From: JBCBTD01 sp039818825
Lineage (GTDB): Bacteria; Pseudomonadota; Alphaproteobacteria; Geminicoccales; Geminicoccaceae
NCBI GenBank assembly: GCA_039818825.1
Contig: JBCBTD010000014.1
Location: 6,706 to 70,705, forward strand
DNA: 64,000 bases
Direction of reading: 5' to 3'
Below the pieces are notes generated by a model. That model was not told the origin of the DNA. It made no database searches and saw nothing but the letters and a program-made list of their open reading frames with translations. Shown piece by piece: positions 8,575 through 17,063 of the stretch (positions are counted from its first letter, which is position 1; the number at the start of each line of letters is the position of its first letter). The translations under genes were made by a program, and so were the position numbers.

Positions 8575-9749
8575 GGATTGCGCGGGTCGAGCCGCTACTC
8601 CTCGACCGCTATCTGTTCGTCGAGATCGAGACCGAGGACGGTCGTGTCGGCCTTGGCGAATGCGGGGCCTGGGGACATCTCGAGGCCGCGCGGTCCGCCG
8701 TCGACAAGTTCGGCGCGTATCTCCAGGGCCAGGACCCCGATCCGATCGAACTGCACTGGAACCGCATGCACCGCTTCGGCTGGTTCCGCGGCGCTGCGGT
8801 CTGCGGCGCGATCTCGGCCATCGACATCGCGCTCTGGGACCTCAAGGGCCAGGCACTCGGCCGGCCGATCCACGCCTTGCTCGGCGGACCGACCCGCACC
8901 CACACCCGTGTGTATTGCCACGTCAAGGCGGCGACGCGGGAGGAAATGCTGGAGCGCTGCCTTCAACGGAAGGCTCAGGGCTTCAGCGCGATCGGCCACC
9001 TCAACCCCTTCCTCGACGAGGACCGCAGCGTTCCCTACGACAAGGGCCACGCTCGTAAGATCGGCGACGCAGTCCGGGTGGTTGCAGAGCTTCGCGAGGC
9101 GGTAGGAGCCGACATCGACCTTTGCGTCGAGATCCATCGCCGCTTGACGCCGCCGGAGGCGGTCGCCTTCGCGCGCGAGATCGCGCCCTTCCGGCCGATG
9201 TTCTACGAAGACCCGATCGCACCGACCTCGGCGGACGCCATGGCGCGGGTAGCACAGAGCATCGACATCCCGCTGGCCACCGGTGAGCGCCTCGCGACGC
9301 TCCACGACTTCCAGGCGCATCTGCTGCGGGGCTGTATGAGCTACGCTCGGGTCTCCGTCTGCCTCTGTGGCGGGATCACGGGCGCGCGCAAGATCGCGGC
9401 GCTCTGCGAGGCGTTCGACGTGGGGGTTGTTCCGCACAACCCGCTCTCGCCGGTCTCGTTGGCCGCGTGTTTGCAGCTCGACGCGGCGATCCCCAACTTC
9501 ACGATTCAGGAGTATCCGACGGTGGGCCTCGCCTTCGAGAGTGCCGAGGAGAACGGCGCGGCAGCCTCCTCCGGGCTCCGAGGCGCGACCTTGGTGACCG
9601 AGGTCCCACACCTCACCGATGGTTATGTGCAGGTCCCGACAACGCCGGGCCTCGGCCTCGCGCTCTCTGCGGAGGGCCGGCGCGCGCCGGCGGTGACCAG
9701 GCCGGTTCGGATGCGCTCCCACCGCGACGGCTTCGTGGTGGACCAATGA
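8571..9749 (+). CDS. enolase-superfamily acid-sugar dehydratase, galactonate dehydratase-like
   Basis: A 392-residue mandelate racemase/muconate-lactonising-type enzyme. The residues line up with the D-galactonate dehydratase group: E187 and H189 (LCVEIHRRL), E213 (FYEDPIAP), E239 (LATGERLAT) and the His base at 289 (VVPHNPLSPVSLA). These are the Mg2+ ligands and catalytic His of that group, shifted by four relative to the E. coli enzyme. It should abstract the proton next to the carboxylate of an aldonic acid and release water to give a 2-keto-3-deoxy acid. ATG overlaps the previous stop. The exact substrate is not decided by sequence; a pentonate or hexonate is likely. Confidence 0.87.
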   Translation: MRIARVEPLLLDRYLFVEIETEDGRVGLGECGAWGHLEAARSAVDKFGAYLQGQDPDPIELHWNRMHRFGWFRGAAVCGAISAIDIALWDLKGQALGRPIHALLGGPTRTHTRVYCHVKAATREEMLERCLQRKAQGFSAIGHLNPFLDEDRSVPYDKGHARKIGDAVRVVAELREAVGADIDLCVEIHRRLTPPEAVAFAREIAPFRPMFYEDPIAPTSADAMARVAQSIDIPLATGERLATLHDFQAHLLRGCMSYARVSVCLCGGITGARKIAALCEAFDVGVVPHNPLSPVSLAACLQLDAAIPNFTIQEYPTVGLAFESAEENGAAASSGLRGATLVTEVPHLTDGYVQVPTTPGLGLALSAEGRRAPAVTRPVRMRSHRDGFVVDQ

Positions 9750-9787
9750 CGCGGTGCATGCCGCGACGCTTGGGGCTGGGTGGTTGA

Positions 9788-11032
9788 GTGAGGGGGACTG
9801 GCGCGGATGCGGCGCCGAGCGGACGGGTGGCCATCGGGGCGCTGCTGCGCGCGCCGGGCTTCGGTGCGTTCCTCGCCGGCCGCACGGCGGCGGCTACCGG
9901 CACCTGGATGGAACGGCTGGCGCTGGGCTGGATGGTATGGGAGGCCACGGGCTCGACTGGGTGGTTGGGAGCAGTCGCATTTCTCCGGCTCGCACCGACG
10001 CTCGTTGCCGGACCCTGGGGCGGCGTCCTGGCGGACCGGGCCGGCGCGGTTCCGGCGTTGGCGCGGGCCGAGTTCGCGCTGGCGGCGATGCTTGCCGCGC
10101 TCGCCGCGGCCGCCTGGCTGGGCGACCCGCCGCCGGCAGCGCTGGCGGCAGCTGCGCTGGCGCTCGGAGCCGCCCAGGCGCTCGCCAACGCGCCCGCCAA
10201 GGCGGCCGTGGCGCGCCTGTCGCCACCGGAACTCGTCGCGACCGCCATCCCGGTCAACTCCGTCGTTTTCCACGCCGCCGCCTTCGTCGGCCCCGCACTG
10301 GCGGGCGTGACGATCGCCGTCGCCGGGCCGGCTCCCGTCTTCCTGGCTGCGGCGCTTGCTTCTGCGGCCTTCGCCATGGTCCTGCGATCCGGCCCGCCGG
10401 AACGGCGGGACTCAGCCGACCTACCAGCAGCGAGCTCTGGCTTTCTCGCCGCGTTGCCGCCGGCACTCCACCATCCGATCATCCGCCCTACGCTGATGCT
10501 GCACGCAGCCTTCGCCCTACTGCTGCGTCCGATCGTCGATCTCCTGCCCGCCGTCGCCGGTGCGGTCGGGAGCGGCGGGGCGGCAATGCTCGGGCTGCTC
10601 ACGGGCGCGATGGGGCTCGGCGCGGCGGCGGGCGGGGCGTGGCTCGCCCTGCGCGGCGGCGCTCCCGGGCTCGAGCGCCGCATGCTCGGCGGCGGCGCGG
10701 TGGCGATCGCAGCGGCGCTGGCGCTCGCCGCGGCGCAAGAGGCGGCGGTCGCGGCGGCGGCGTTGGCCGTCCTCGGCGCCGCACTGACCGTCCGCGCGGC
10801 CGGGGGCACAACGCTGGTACAACTGGCTGTCGCCGACGCCCTTCGGGGCCGCGTCATGGCCGCGTGGGGTGTGACGCTACGCGTCGGCGCAGCGCTCGGC
10901 GGCCTCACGCTTGGCCTTGCCGCGGAGGCGTTTGGCCTGCGCGTCGTGCTCGCCGCGGCCGCCGCGCTTGCGGCGACGGCCCTACTTCGAGCCCGAGTCG
11001 GCCTTCGCCGCGCTCAGGCCAGAGACCTTTGA
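9788..11032 (+). CDS. MFS transporter
   Basis: A 414-residue major facilitator protein with about twelve hydrophobic segments, very rich in Ala, Leu and Gly. The N-terminus (ALLRAPGFGAFLAGRTAAAT) and the loop GPWGGVLADRAG after helix 2 resemble the MFS_3 group, related to the enterobactin exporter EntS. The start is GTG at 9788; no better candidate was seen. It lies between two sugar-acid enzymes and may export a metabolite or take up a related acid. The substrate is unknown. Confidence 0.8.
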   Translation: MRGTGADAAPSGRVAIGALLRAPGFGAFLAGRTAAATGTWMERLALGWMVWEATGSTGWLGAVAFLRLAPTLVAGPWGGVLADRAGAVPALARAEFALAAMLAALAAAAWLGDPPPAALAAAALALGAAQALANAPAKAAVARLSPPELVATAIPVNSVVFHAAAFVGPALAGVTIAVAGPAPVFLAAALASAAFAMVLRSGPPERRDSADLPAASSGFLAALPPALHHPIIRPTLMLHAAFALLLRPIVDLLPAVAGAVGSGGAAMLGLLTGAMGLGAAAGGAWLALRGGAPGLERRMLGGGAVAIAAALALAAAQEAAVAAAALAVLGAALTVRAAGGTTLVQLAVADALRGRVMAAWGVTLRVGAALGGLTLGLAAEAFGLRVVLAAAAALAATALLRARVGLRRAQARDL

Positions 11033-11045
11033 GTGGGAGACCTCC

Positions 11046-12104
11046 ATGAGACGGCTTCGCATCGCATCCATCCCGGGTGACGGAATCGGGACTGAGGTGA
11101 TCCCGGTCGGTCGCCGAGCGGCCGACGCCGCCTCGGCTCGTCGCGGCTTCACGATCGAGTGGGAGGCGTTCGACTGGTCCTGCGCGCGCCACGCCGAGAC
11201 CGGCCGGATGATGCCCGAGGATGGGATCGAGCGGCTGCAGGGCTTCGACGCAATCTATCTGGGTGCGGTCGGCTGGCCCGGCGTCCCCGACCACGTCTCG
11301 CTCTGGGGCTTGCTGATCCCGCTCCGCCGCGCCTTCGATCTCTACGCCAACGTCCGGCCGGTGCGGCTACTGGAGGGCGTGACCTCGCCGCTCGCTGGCC
11401 GTGGCCCGCGTGACATCGACTTCGTCGTCGTCCGCGAGAACGTAGAGGGCGAGTACTCCGAGATCGGCGGGCGCATCTTCCAAGGCACCCCGCAGGAGAC
11501 GGTCGTGCAGGAGTCGGTCTTCACCCGGCGCGGCGTCGACCGGATCATGGATTACGCCTTCGAGCTGGCAAAGACACGCCGCGGCCACGTGACGTCGGCC
11601 ACGAAGTCCAACGGCATCGTCCATACCATGCCGTTTTGGGACGAGCGCTTCGAGCAGGCGAAAGCGCGCCACTCCGGCGTGGCGACGGCGCAGTTCCACA
11701 TCGACATCCTGACGGCGCACTTCGTGCTGCATCCCGACTGGTTCGACGTGGTGGTCGGCTCCAACCTGTTCGGCGACATCCTCTCCGACCTCGGTCCTGC
11801 GGTTGCGGGCTCGATCGGCATCGCGCCAGCGGCGAACATCGACCCGACACGGACGAACCCGTCGATGTTCGAGCCCGTGCACGGCTCGGCCCCCGACATC
11901 GCGGGAAAGGGCGTTGCCAACCCAGTGGCGGCGGTCTGGACCGCAGCGATGATGCTGGAGCATCTCGGCGAGGCCGACGCCGCCCGCGACCTCGAGGCGG
12001 CCATCGAGGTGAGCCTCGCCCGGCCCGAAACCCGGACGCGTGACCTCGGCGGAACGGCCGATACGGCCGCTTGCGAGGCCGCGATCCTCGCCGCGCTCGC
12101 CTGA
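11046..12104 (+). CDS. tartrate dehydrogenase/decarboxylase-type enzyme (isopropylmalate dehydrogenase family)
   Basis: A 352-residue NAD-dependent beta-decarboxylating dehydrogenase. Visible are the N-terminal IASIPGDGIGTEVIP, the substrate loop VVVRENVEGEYSEIGGRIF, and the metal/NAD region NLFGDILSDLGPAVAGSIG followed by MFEPVHGSAPDIAGKG. The GEYSEIGGR version of the loop is typical of the tartrate dehydrogenase/D-malate dehydrogenase (TtuC/DmlA) branch rather than leucine biosynthesis. ATG 11046 follows a GGGAGA site and gives the usual family start. Immediately followed by D-tartrate dehydratase, which supports a role in tartrate or malate-like acid oxidation. Confidence 0.87.
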   Translation: MRRLRIASIPGDGIGTEVIPVGRRAADAASARRGFTIEWEAFDWSCARHAETGRMMPEDGIERLQGFDAIYLGAVGWPGVPDHVSLWGLLIPLRRAFDLYANVRPVRLLEGVTSPLAGRGPRDIDFVVVRENVEGEYSEIGGRIFQGTPQETVVQESVFTRRGVDRIMDYAFELAKTRRGHVTSATKSNGIVHTMPFWDERFEQAKARHSGVATAQFHIDILTAHFVLHPDWFDVVVGSNLFGDILSDLGPAVAGSIGIAPAANIDPTRTNPSMFEPVHGSAPDIAGKGVANPVAAVWTAAMMLEHLGEADAARDLEAAIEVSLARPETRTRDLGGTADTAACEAAILAALA

Positions 12105-12122
12105 GCGGGACGGAGACGCCCG

Positions 12123-13286
12123 ATGCGCATTCTCGAGATTCGCGAGGCGACCAAGCCGATCGCCTCGCCGATTCGCAACGCCTACATCGACTTCTCCCGC
12201 ATGACGACGAGCCTGGTTGCGGTGATCACCGACGTCGTGCGCGACGGTCGGCGCGTGGTCGGCTACGGCTTCAACTCGAACGGCCGCTACGGCCAGGGCG
12301 GGCTGATCCGTGAGCGCTTCCGCAACCGCGTGCTGGAGGCCGACCCGAGAAGCCTCGTGACCGACACCGGCGACAACATCGACCCACGCCGGATCTGGGC
12401 CATGATGATGGCGAACGAGAAGCCCGGCGGGCACGGCGAGCGCTCGGTCGCCGTCGGAACGCTCGACATGGCGCTGTGGGACGCGGCGGCCAAGATCGCC
12501 GGGAAACCGCTATCGCACATGCTCGCCGAGAAGGCGGGGCGTAAGCCGGACGACCGCGTCTTCGTCTACGCCGCCGGCGGCTATTACTATCCCGGAAAGG
12601 ACGACGCGGCGCTCCGAGCGGAGATGCGCTCCTACGTCGAGCGCGGCTACACGGTCGTGAAAATGAAGATCGGTGGGGCGCCCATCGACGAGGACCGCCG
12701 GCGGATCGAGGCGGTCCTCGCGGAGATCGGCGGCGGGGCCCGGCTCGCAGTCGATGCCAACGGCCGTTTCGATCTCGAGACGGCAACCGCCTATGCGGGC
12801 ATGCTGCGGGACTATCCGCTGTTTTGGTATGAAGAGCCGGGCGACCCACTCGACTACGCGCTGCAGGCAGCGCTGGCCGAGGTCTATCCGGGTCCGATGG
12901 CGACCGGGGAAAACCTGTTCTCCCACCAGGACGCGCGCAATCTGCTTCGCTACGCCGGCCTGCGGTCTGACCGGGACTGGCTGCAATTCGATTGCGCTCT
13001 CTCCTATGGCTTCGTCGAATACGAGCGCATGCTCGACGTGATCCGCCGCGCCGGCTGGTCGCCGCGTCGCTGCGTGCCCCATGGTGGCCATCAGATGTCG
13101 CTTGCGATCGCCGCCGGGCTCGGGCTCGGCGGCAACGAGAGCTATCCGGACCTGTTCCAGCCCTATGGCGGCTTTCCAGACGGCGTCACGGTCGAGGATG
13201 GCCACGTCGCGCTGCCCGAGCTGCCCGGCATCGGCTTCGAAGGTAAGACGGACCTGATCACCGTGATGCACGCTCTCGCCGAGTGA
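12123..13286 (+). CDS. tarD: D-tartrate dehydratase
   Basis: A 387-residue enolase-superfamily enzyme nearly colinear with the characterised Bradyrhizobium japonicum D-tartrate dehydratase, as I recall that sequence. Shared stretches include SPIRNAYIDFSRMTTSLVAV, VVGYGFNSNGRYGQGGLIRE and NEKPGGHGERSVAVGT. The KxK pair K180/K182, Mg2+ ligands D211, E237 and E263, and catalytic H320 (PHGGHQMS) are all in place with a constant shift of two from the B. japonicum numbering (K184, H322). Reaction: D-tartrate to oxaloacetate plus water. Last gene of the operon starting at 1594; the importer upstream could deliver tartrate. The specificity call is strong because this family branch is narrow. Confidence 0.9.
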   Translation: MRILEIREATKPIASPIRNAYIDFSRMTTSLVAVITDVVRDGRRVVGYGFNSNGRYGQGGLIRERFRNRVLEADPRSLVTDTGDNIDPRRIWAMMMANEKPGGHGERSVAVGTLDMALWDAAAKIAGKPLSHMLAEKAGRKPDDRVFVYAAGGYYYPGKDDAALRAEMRSYVERGYTVVKMKIGGAPIDEDRRRIEAVLAEIGGGARLAVDANGRFDLETATAYAGMLRDYPLFWYEEPGDPLDYALQAALAEVYPGPMATGENLFSHQDARNLLRYAGLRSDRDWLQFDCALSYGFVEYERMLDVIRRAGWSPRRCVPHGGHQMSLAIAAGLGLGGNESYPDLFQPYGGFPDGVTVEDGHVALPELPGIGFEGKTDLITVMHALAE

Positions 13287-13531
13287 TAGGCAAACGCTTG
13301 TCTTGCGACTGCTCGGCGCCTCGCTGATCCCCGCGCACCGCAGACATCGCCGACCGGCACGCTTCCATGCCGCGCGGATTCGCCAACGATGAGCGGTCCA
13401 GGGTTCGCAGCACTTGGTGTGGTTCGAACCGAAGCCGTGCCACCGTCTTCGAGTTCCACCGTAACGCAGTGGAACGTACTCCGATCGAACGACCGACGTA
13501 TCGGCACCGCCATCACCAACAGGTCACCCGA

Positions 13532-14968
13532 TCAACCTGTCGAGTGGGCCAGATGATCTCCGAGGCGAAGCCCCCAGGCGTAGATCGTCAGAGCTGGGTT
13601 GACCCGGCTGGTGCGCGGAAGAACGCTACCATCGCCGACATAAAGGTTCCCCATGCCGTGAACCTTGCCGGTAGCATCGACGGCGCTACTACGCGGGTCG
13701 TCTCCGGTGACCAGGGTGCCGATCGCATGCGCGGTGCCGGCGAGGCCCGCGTACCGTTCGGCGCCGATCAGCCCGGCGCGCAGTAACCGGCCGAGAAAGG
13801 TTCGAACGAGCGCGTGATGCTCGTCACGAGACGGCCGGATACGGTCCAGGTCGTAGTCGAGCAACGGCAGCCCGCTGGCGCCGCAGGACATGACACGGTT
13901 GTCCGGGCTCGACCCGTCCTCGGTGGTCGCGAAGAAACCGATGGCTCGACTGCCGGCTGCATCATCGACGAATTTGGGTATGGCGGCTGGCAGCTGCGTA
14001 CCGACGATGTCGCCGTCCATCCATCCGAGGCATTGGATGGTGCTGTGGGGAAAGGCGTCATTGAAGAATATCGTCGTCTTCCGCAACACATCGTGACGTT
14101 GGAACGCCGATACCGCGAGAATGGCGGTATTGATGTGGAACTTGAAATTGCTGCCGATGTTGTCTGCGCTTGGTAGCGTCTTGTTCAGCCCGGTCGACGC
14201 CAAATGATCCTGCAAGATGCGCGGGGACGTCAGTGCCCCAGCCGCGAGGATCACGGTGGCGCCTGTGTAGACAGAACCGTCTGTACAGCGCACGCCGACG
14301 ATCTCGGTTGGCGCGCCGTCGGCATGGAGGAAGCCGACGACGGTCTTTTCGGTGAGTAGGGCGAAGTTGGGATCGTCGCTGATCAGATCGAGCAGATTCC
14401 ATTCCGCGTCGGACTTGTAGCCACAGGCCGACGCGAACCCGTCGAAGTGCTTGACCTCGACCGGGTCGTCGAGGACTTCCTTCTTCAGCCCTAGTGGAAG
14501 CGGCTCGGGCCGCCAGGCGGGTTCATCGGCAACGATCCGATCGATCAACGCCTGAAGTTCTGGCTCGTTGTCGAAGTGGTTGACGTGGAGCAGCGCTTCC
14601 GCCTCGTCGTAGTAAGGCGCGAGCTCGTCGACACCGAACGGCCACGCCAAACACTGATGTGTTGGGTCTGCAGCGAACTCGTGCGCTGAGAACCGCAGCA
14701 ACGCCGCACCATACCATTTGGTCTTGCCGCCGACGTTGTAGAATTCGCCAGGGATGAATTCCTTGTTATCCTTGTCGACCCAGTGTTCCTGGTTCTTGAA
14801 GCGCCCGGTCTTGAACACCGTCTTGACGTCGAGCGTGCTGCCGTCGCGGGGCAAGTATCCGCCCTTCTCGAGAACGAGAACCCGCTTCCCCGCCTTGACC
14901 AAACGGTAGGCCGCGGCCGAACCACCGGCCCCACTGCCAACGATGATGACGTCATACTGCCCGGCCAT
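13532..14968 (-). CDS. GMC-family FAD oxidoreductase
   Basis: A 478-residue glucose-methanol-choline oxidoreductase. The N-terminal FAD motif is VGSGAGGSAAAYRL (residues 10-23), followed by VLEKGGYLPRDG. The C-terminal block GMGNLYVGDGSVLPRTSRVN ends with NPALTIYAWGLRLGDHL, where the conserved catalytic pair of GMC enzymes lies. No signal peptide. It is last in a minus-strand operon after an SDR dehydrogenase, a DUF4380-like protein and NDH-2. The family oxidises alcohols or sugar hydroxyls and passes electrons to an acceptor. The substrate is not known; a sugar is suggested by its neighbours. Confidence 0.87.
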   Translation of the reverse strand: MAGQYDVIIVGSGAGGSAAAYRLVKAGKRVLVLEKGGYLPRDGSTLDVKTVFKTGRFKNQEHWVDKDNKEFIPGEFYNVGGKTKWYGAALLRFSAHEFAADPTHQCLAWPFGVDELAPYYDEAEALLHVNHFDNEPELQALIDRIVADEPAWRPEPLPLGLKKEVLDDPVEVKHFDGFASACGYKSDAEWNLLDLISDDPNFALLTEKTVVGFLHADGAPTEIVGVRCTDGSVYTGATVILAAGALTSPRILQDHLASTGLNKTLPSADNIGSNFKFHINTAILAVSAFQRHDVLRKTTIFFNDAFPHSTIQCLGWMDGDIVGTQLPAAIPKFVDDAAGSRAIGFFATTEDGSSPDNRVMSCGASGLPLLDYDLDRIRPSRDEHHALVRTFLGRLLRAGLIGAERYAGLAGTAHAIGTLVTGDDPRSSAVDATGKVHGMGNLYVGDGSVLPRTSRVNPALTIYAWGLRLGDHLAHSTG

Positions 14969-15019
14969 GGTGTGCGCCTCCCGCCCAGTCGGCCCGTCCG
15001 CGACTAGATCGTTCTCATC

Positions 15020-15877
15020 TCAGCCGCCGGTGGCAAAGCCGGGGTAGCAGGTCATGCCGCCGTCGACGAACAGCGTGATGCCACTGATGTAGTCGGCCAT
15101 GTCCGAGGCCAGGAACACGGCCACGTTGGCGATGTCTTCGGGCTCGCCGATGCGCTTGTAGGGGACCAGGCTCATCAGGTCGGCGTAAGCCTGTGGCGTC
15201 TGCCAGGCGCTCGTGTTGATCGGTGTGCGGATCGCGCCCGGGCCGATCGAATTGACGCGGATACGATGGGGCGCCAGCTCCTGCGCCATGCTCTTCATCA
15301 TCATGTTGATGCCGCCTTTGGAGGCGGCATAGTTGACGTGGCCGCTCCAGGGAATGACTTCGTGGACCGAGCTCATGCAGATGATCTTGCCGGCAGCAAC
15401 GGAGACGTTCTTCTGCACGCCGCGTCGCAGGAACTCGCGGACGGCCTGCTGGATGCACAAGAACTGCCCGGTGAGATTGATGCCGATGACGGTGTTCCAC
15501 TCCGACAAGGTCATCTCGGCCAAGGACGAGTCCCGCTGGAGGCCCGCGTTCGCCACCAGGATGTCCAGGGTGCCGAACGCCTCGATCGCCGTCTTGAACA
15601 TGGTCTCGACCTCGGCCTCGTTCGACACGTCCGCCTTGATGGCGAGGCCTTTGACGCCCTCAGCTTCGATCGCCTTGACGACCGCGACTGCGGCCTCCTC
15701 GTTGACGACGTAGTTGACGACGACGTCGGCGCCGGCGCGTGCCAAGCCGATCGCCACCGCCTGACCGATGCCAGAGTTCGCGCCGGTTACCAGCGCCTTT
15801 TGGCCGACCAGCAGTTTCGGGCACGATTTGTAGTCCGGCAGGTCGCGGTTGAACTCTGGCTCTGTCGTGTCGGTCAT
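15020..15877 (-). CDS. SDR-family oxidoreductase, glucose 1-dehydrogenase-like
   Basis: A 285-residue classical short-chain dehydrogenase. Visible: cofactor motif TGANSGIG (31-38), NAG motif in ILVANAGLQRD, catalytic Ser in CMSSVHEVIPWSG and YAASK (Tyr-x3-Lys). The C-terminal GDG-type ending VDGGMTCYPGF is common in glucose 1-dehydrogenases of this family. The start at 15877 was chosen because GGAAGGAAAAG precedes it; a longer frame adds 14 residues. Likely reaction: NAD(P)-dependent oxidation of glucose or a similar polyol. Sits 51 bases upstream of the GMC gene in the same operon. Confidence 0.85.
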   Translation of the reverse strand: MTDTTEPEFNRDLPDYKSCPKLLVGQKALVTGANSGIGQAVAIGLARAGADVVVNYVVNEEAAVAVVKAIEAEGVKGLAIKADVSNEAEVETMFKTAIEAFGTLDILVANAGLQRDSSLAEMTLSEWNTVIGINLTGQFLCIQQAVREFLRRGVQKNVSVAAGKIICMSSVHEVIPWSGHVNYAASKGGINMMMKSMAQELAPHRIRVNSIGPGAIRTPINTSAWQTPQAYADLMSLVPYKRIGEPEDIANVAVFLASDMADYISGITLFVDGGMTCYPGFATGG

Positions 15878-16076
15878 CGTCTTTTCCTTCCGCGCGATGA
15901 TCTTGATCCGGAACCGCAAGGTCGTCCCCTAAGGAACACCGTGGCCGTCTCACCGGCGGGACCGCGGGCGACGGCCCTGCCATCCGGAGGAACGACGCCG
16001 GTCGCCAGCGAGGGTCCCCGCGTATCGTCGCCAGCACTCGTTCCGCGAAGGCGCGGCGATCCGCCGGCGCTCGCCC

Positions 16077-17063
16077 TCATGCGACGCCCAGACCTTCGCG
16101 AATGGATGCCGAGGCGCTCGGCACGGCGTCGAGGTCGAAAAGAGCGGAGTCCACCCTCAGCGCGAAACTCTCGCCCGGCTGCAGGCTGACGACGGGGCCA
16201 TGAACTTCCATCTCGATGTATGGATAGGCCGATGCATTGAAGATCTCCAGGACACAGCCGTGTCCGTAGGGCTCCGAGTGGAAAGTCTGCACGAATTTGC
16301 GGTACCCGACCAGACCAGCTTCGGGGGTGTCGAGCACCGCCAGAATTCGACCGACGTCCGCATCGACTCCGTACTTGAACTTGACGGCGTCGCGACAGGA
16401 GACGACGGCGACGTCGTCGACGAATTGCACGACGTCATCACGAACGGCAGCGGACACGCCTTCGTTGTCGAAGGTCCGCACACCTTGAGGAAAAACCGAG
16501 GTCCGACTCGTCGGCATGAACACCGTCGCCGGCCGCAGCATCATGTCGACGTCCCAAGGCGCCCAAGTCACGACCCGATCGGAGGCATTGATCAGCCGGC
16601 TCGTGACCGACCACGCGCCGACTGGCGGCCCGAGTTCGACCACGCGCTCGATCCGCACGCCCGTTTCGCGGCAAACTGGGCTCGACATCGTCGCGATGCC
16701 GGCCGCCCGGTCGACGGACAGATCATAGATGCCGCTGTCGAGGTCGAGAAACGGGTCGCCGTCGCTCCACCGGTCCTGGGGTGCGAGCCAAGTCTTGTCG
16801 CCACCCCACAGCACGAAACCGAACCGTCGCTTCGCTTGGTGGACATCGGCGATGGATGTCAGATCCAGCACACGCCCCTGACAAGCCGGGTTCACGAACG
16901 ACAGCCCGTAGCCTCGCCACGCGACGCTCATGATCCGGCCGCCGACCTCAGGGACGAGGATGAGCACCAGCGGACCTTGCTCGATCCGGAGCGCACTCCA
17001 ACCGCAGTAGGCCACGTCGCTGAACGCCGGCATGCCACTGGCGGACCCGCTCCGGACGCTCAA
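16077..17063 (-). CDS. DUF4380-like protein (predicted sugar-binding beta-sandwich)
   Basis: A 328-residue protein resembling DUF4380, a beta-rich fold related to the aldose-1-epimerase (galactose mutarotase) group. Supporting stretches are LVLILVPEVGGRIMSVAWRG, FGFVLWGGDKTWLAPQ and YIEMEVHGPVVSLQPGES, which match the pattern of that superfamily (glycine-rich GGRI strand and WGGDKTW). No signal peptide or membrane helix. Its start overlaps the NDH-2 stop region by four bases (17060-17063), so the two are translationally coupled. Activity is not established; a mutarotase or sugar-lactone role is an inference from fold and from the sugar dehydrogenases next to it. Confidence 0.6.
   Translation of the reverse strand: MSVRSGSASGMPAFSDVAYCGWSALRIEQGPLVLILVPEVGGRIMSVAWRGYGLSFVNPACQGRVLDLTSIADVHQAKRRFGFVLWGGDKTWLAPQDRWSDGDPFLDLDSGIYDLSVDRAAGIATMSSPVCRETGVRIERVVELGPPVGAWSVTSRLINASDRVVTWAPWDVDMMLRPATVFMPTSRTSVFPQGVRTFDNEGVSAAVRDDVVQFVDDVAVVSCRDAVKFKYGVDADVGRILAVLDTPEAGLVGYRKFVQTFHSEPYGHGCVLEIFNASAYPYIEMEVHGPVVSLQPGESFALRVDSALFDLDAVPSASASIREGLGVA

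Noticed and set aside
9613..10908. A 431-codon minus-strand frame over the MFS gene
   Set aside because: Ala/Pro/Ser-rich shadow of a GC-rich membrane protein gene; the plus frame has MFS motifs and helices.
13287..13531. Possible small gene or IS scrap between tarD and the GMC gene
   Set aside because: Short frames exist on both strands but none has a domain, a good ribosome site or consistent codon use; GGTTCGAACC near 13421 is a chance palindrome, not a tRNA T-arm.
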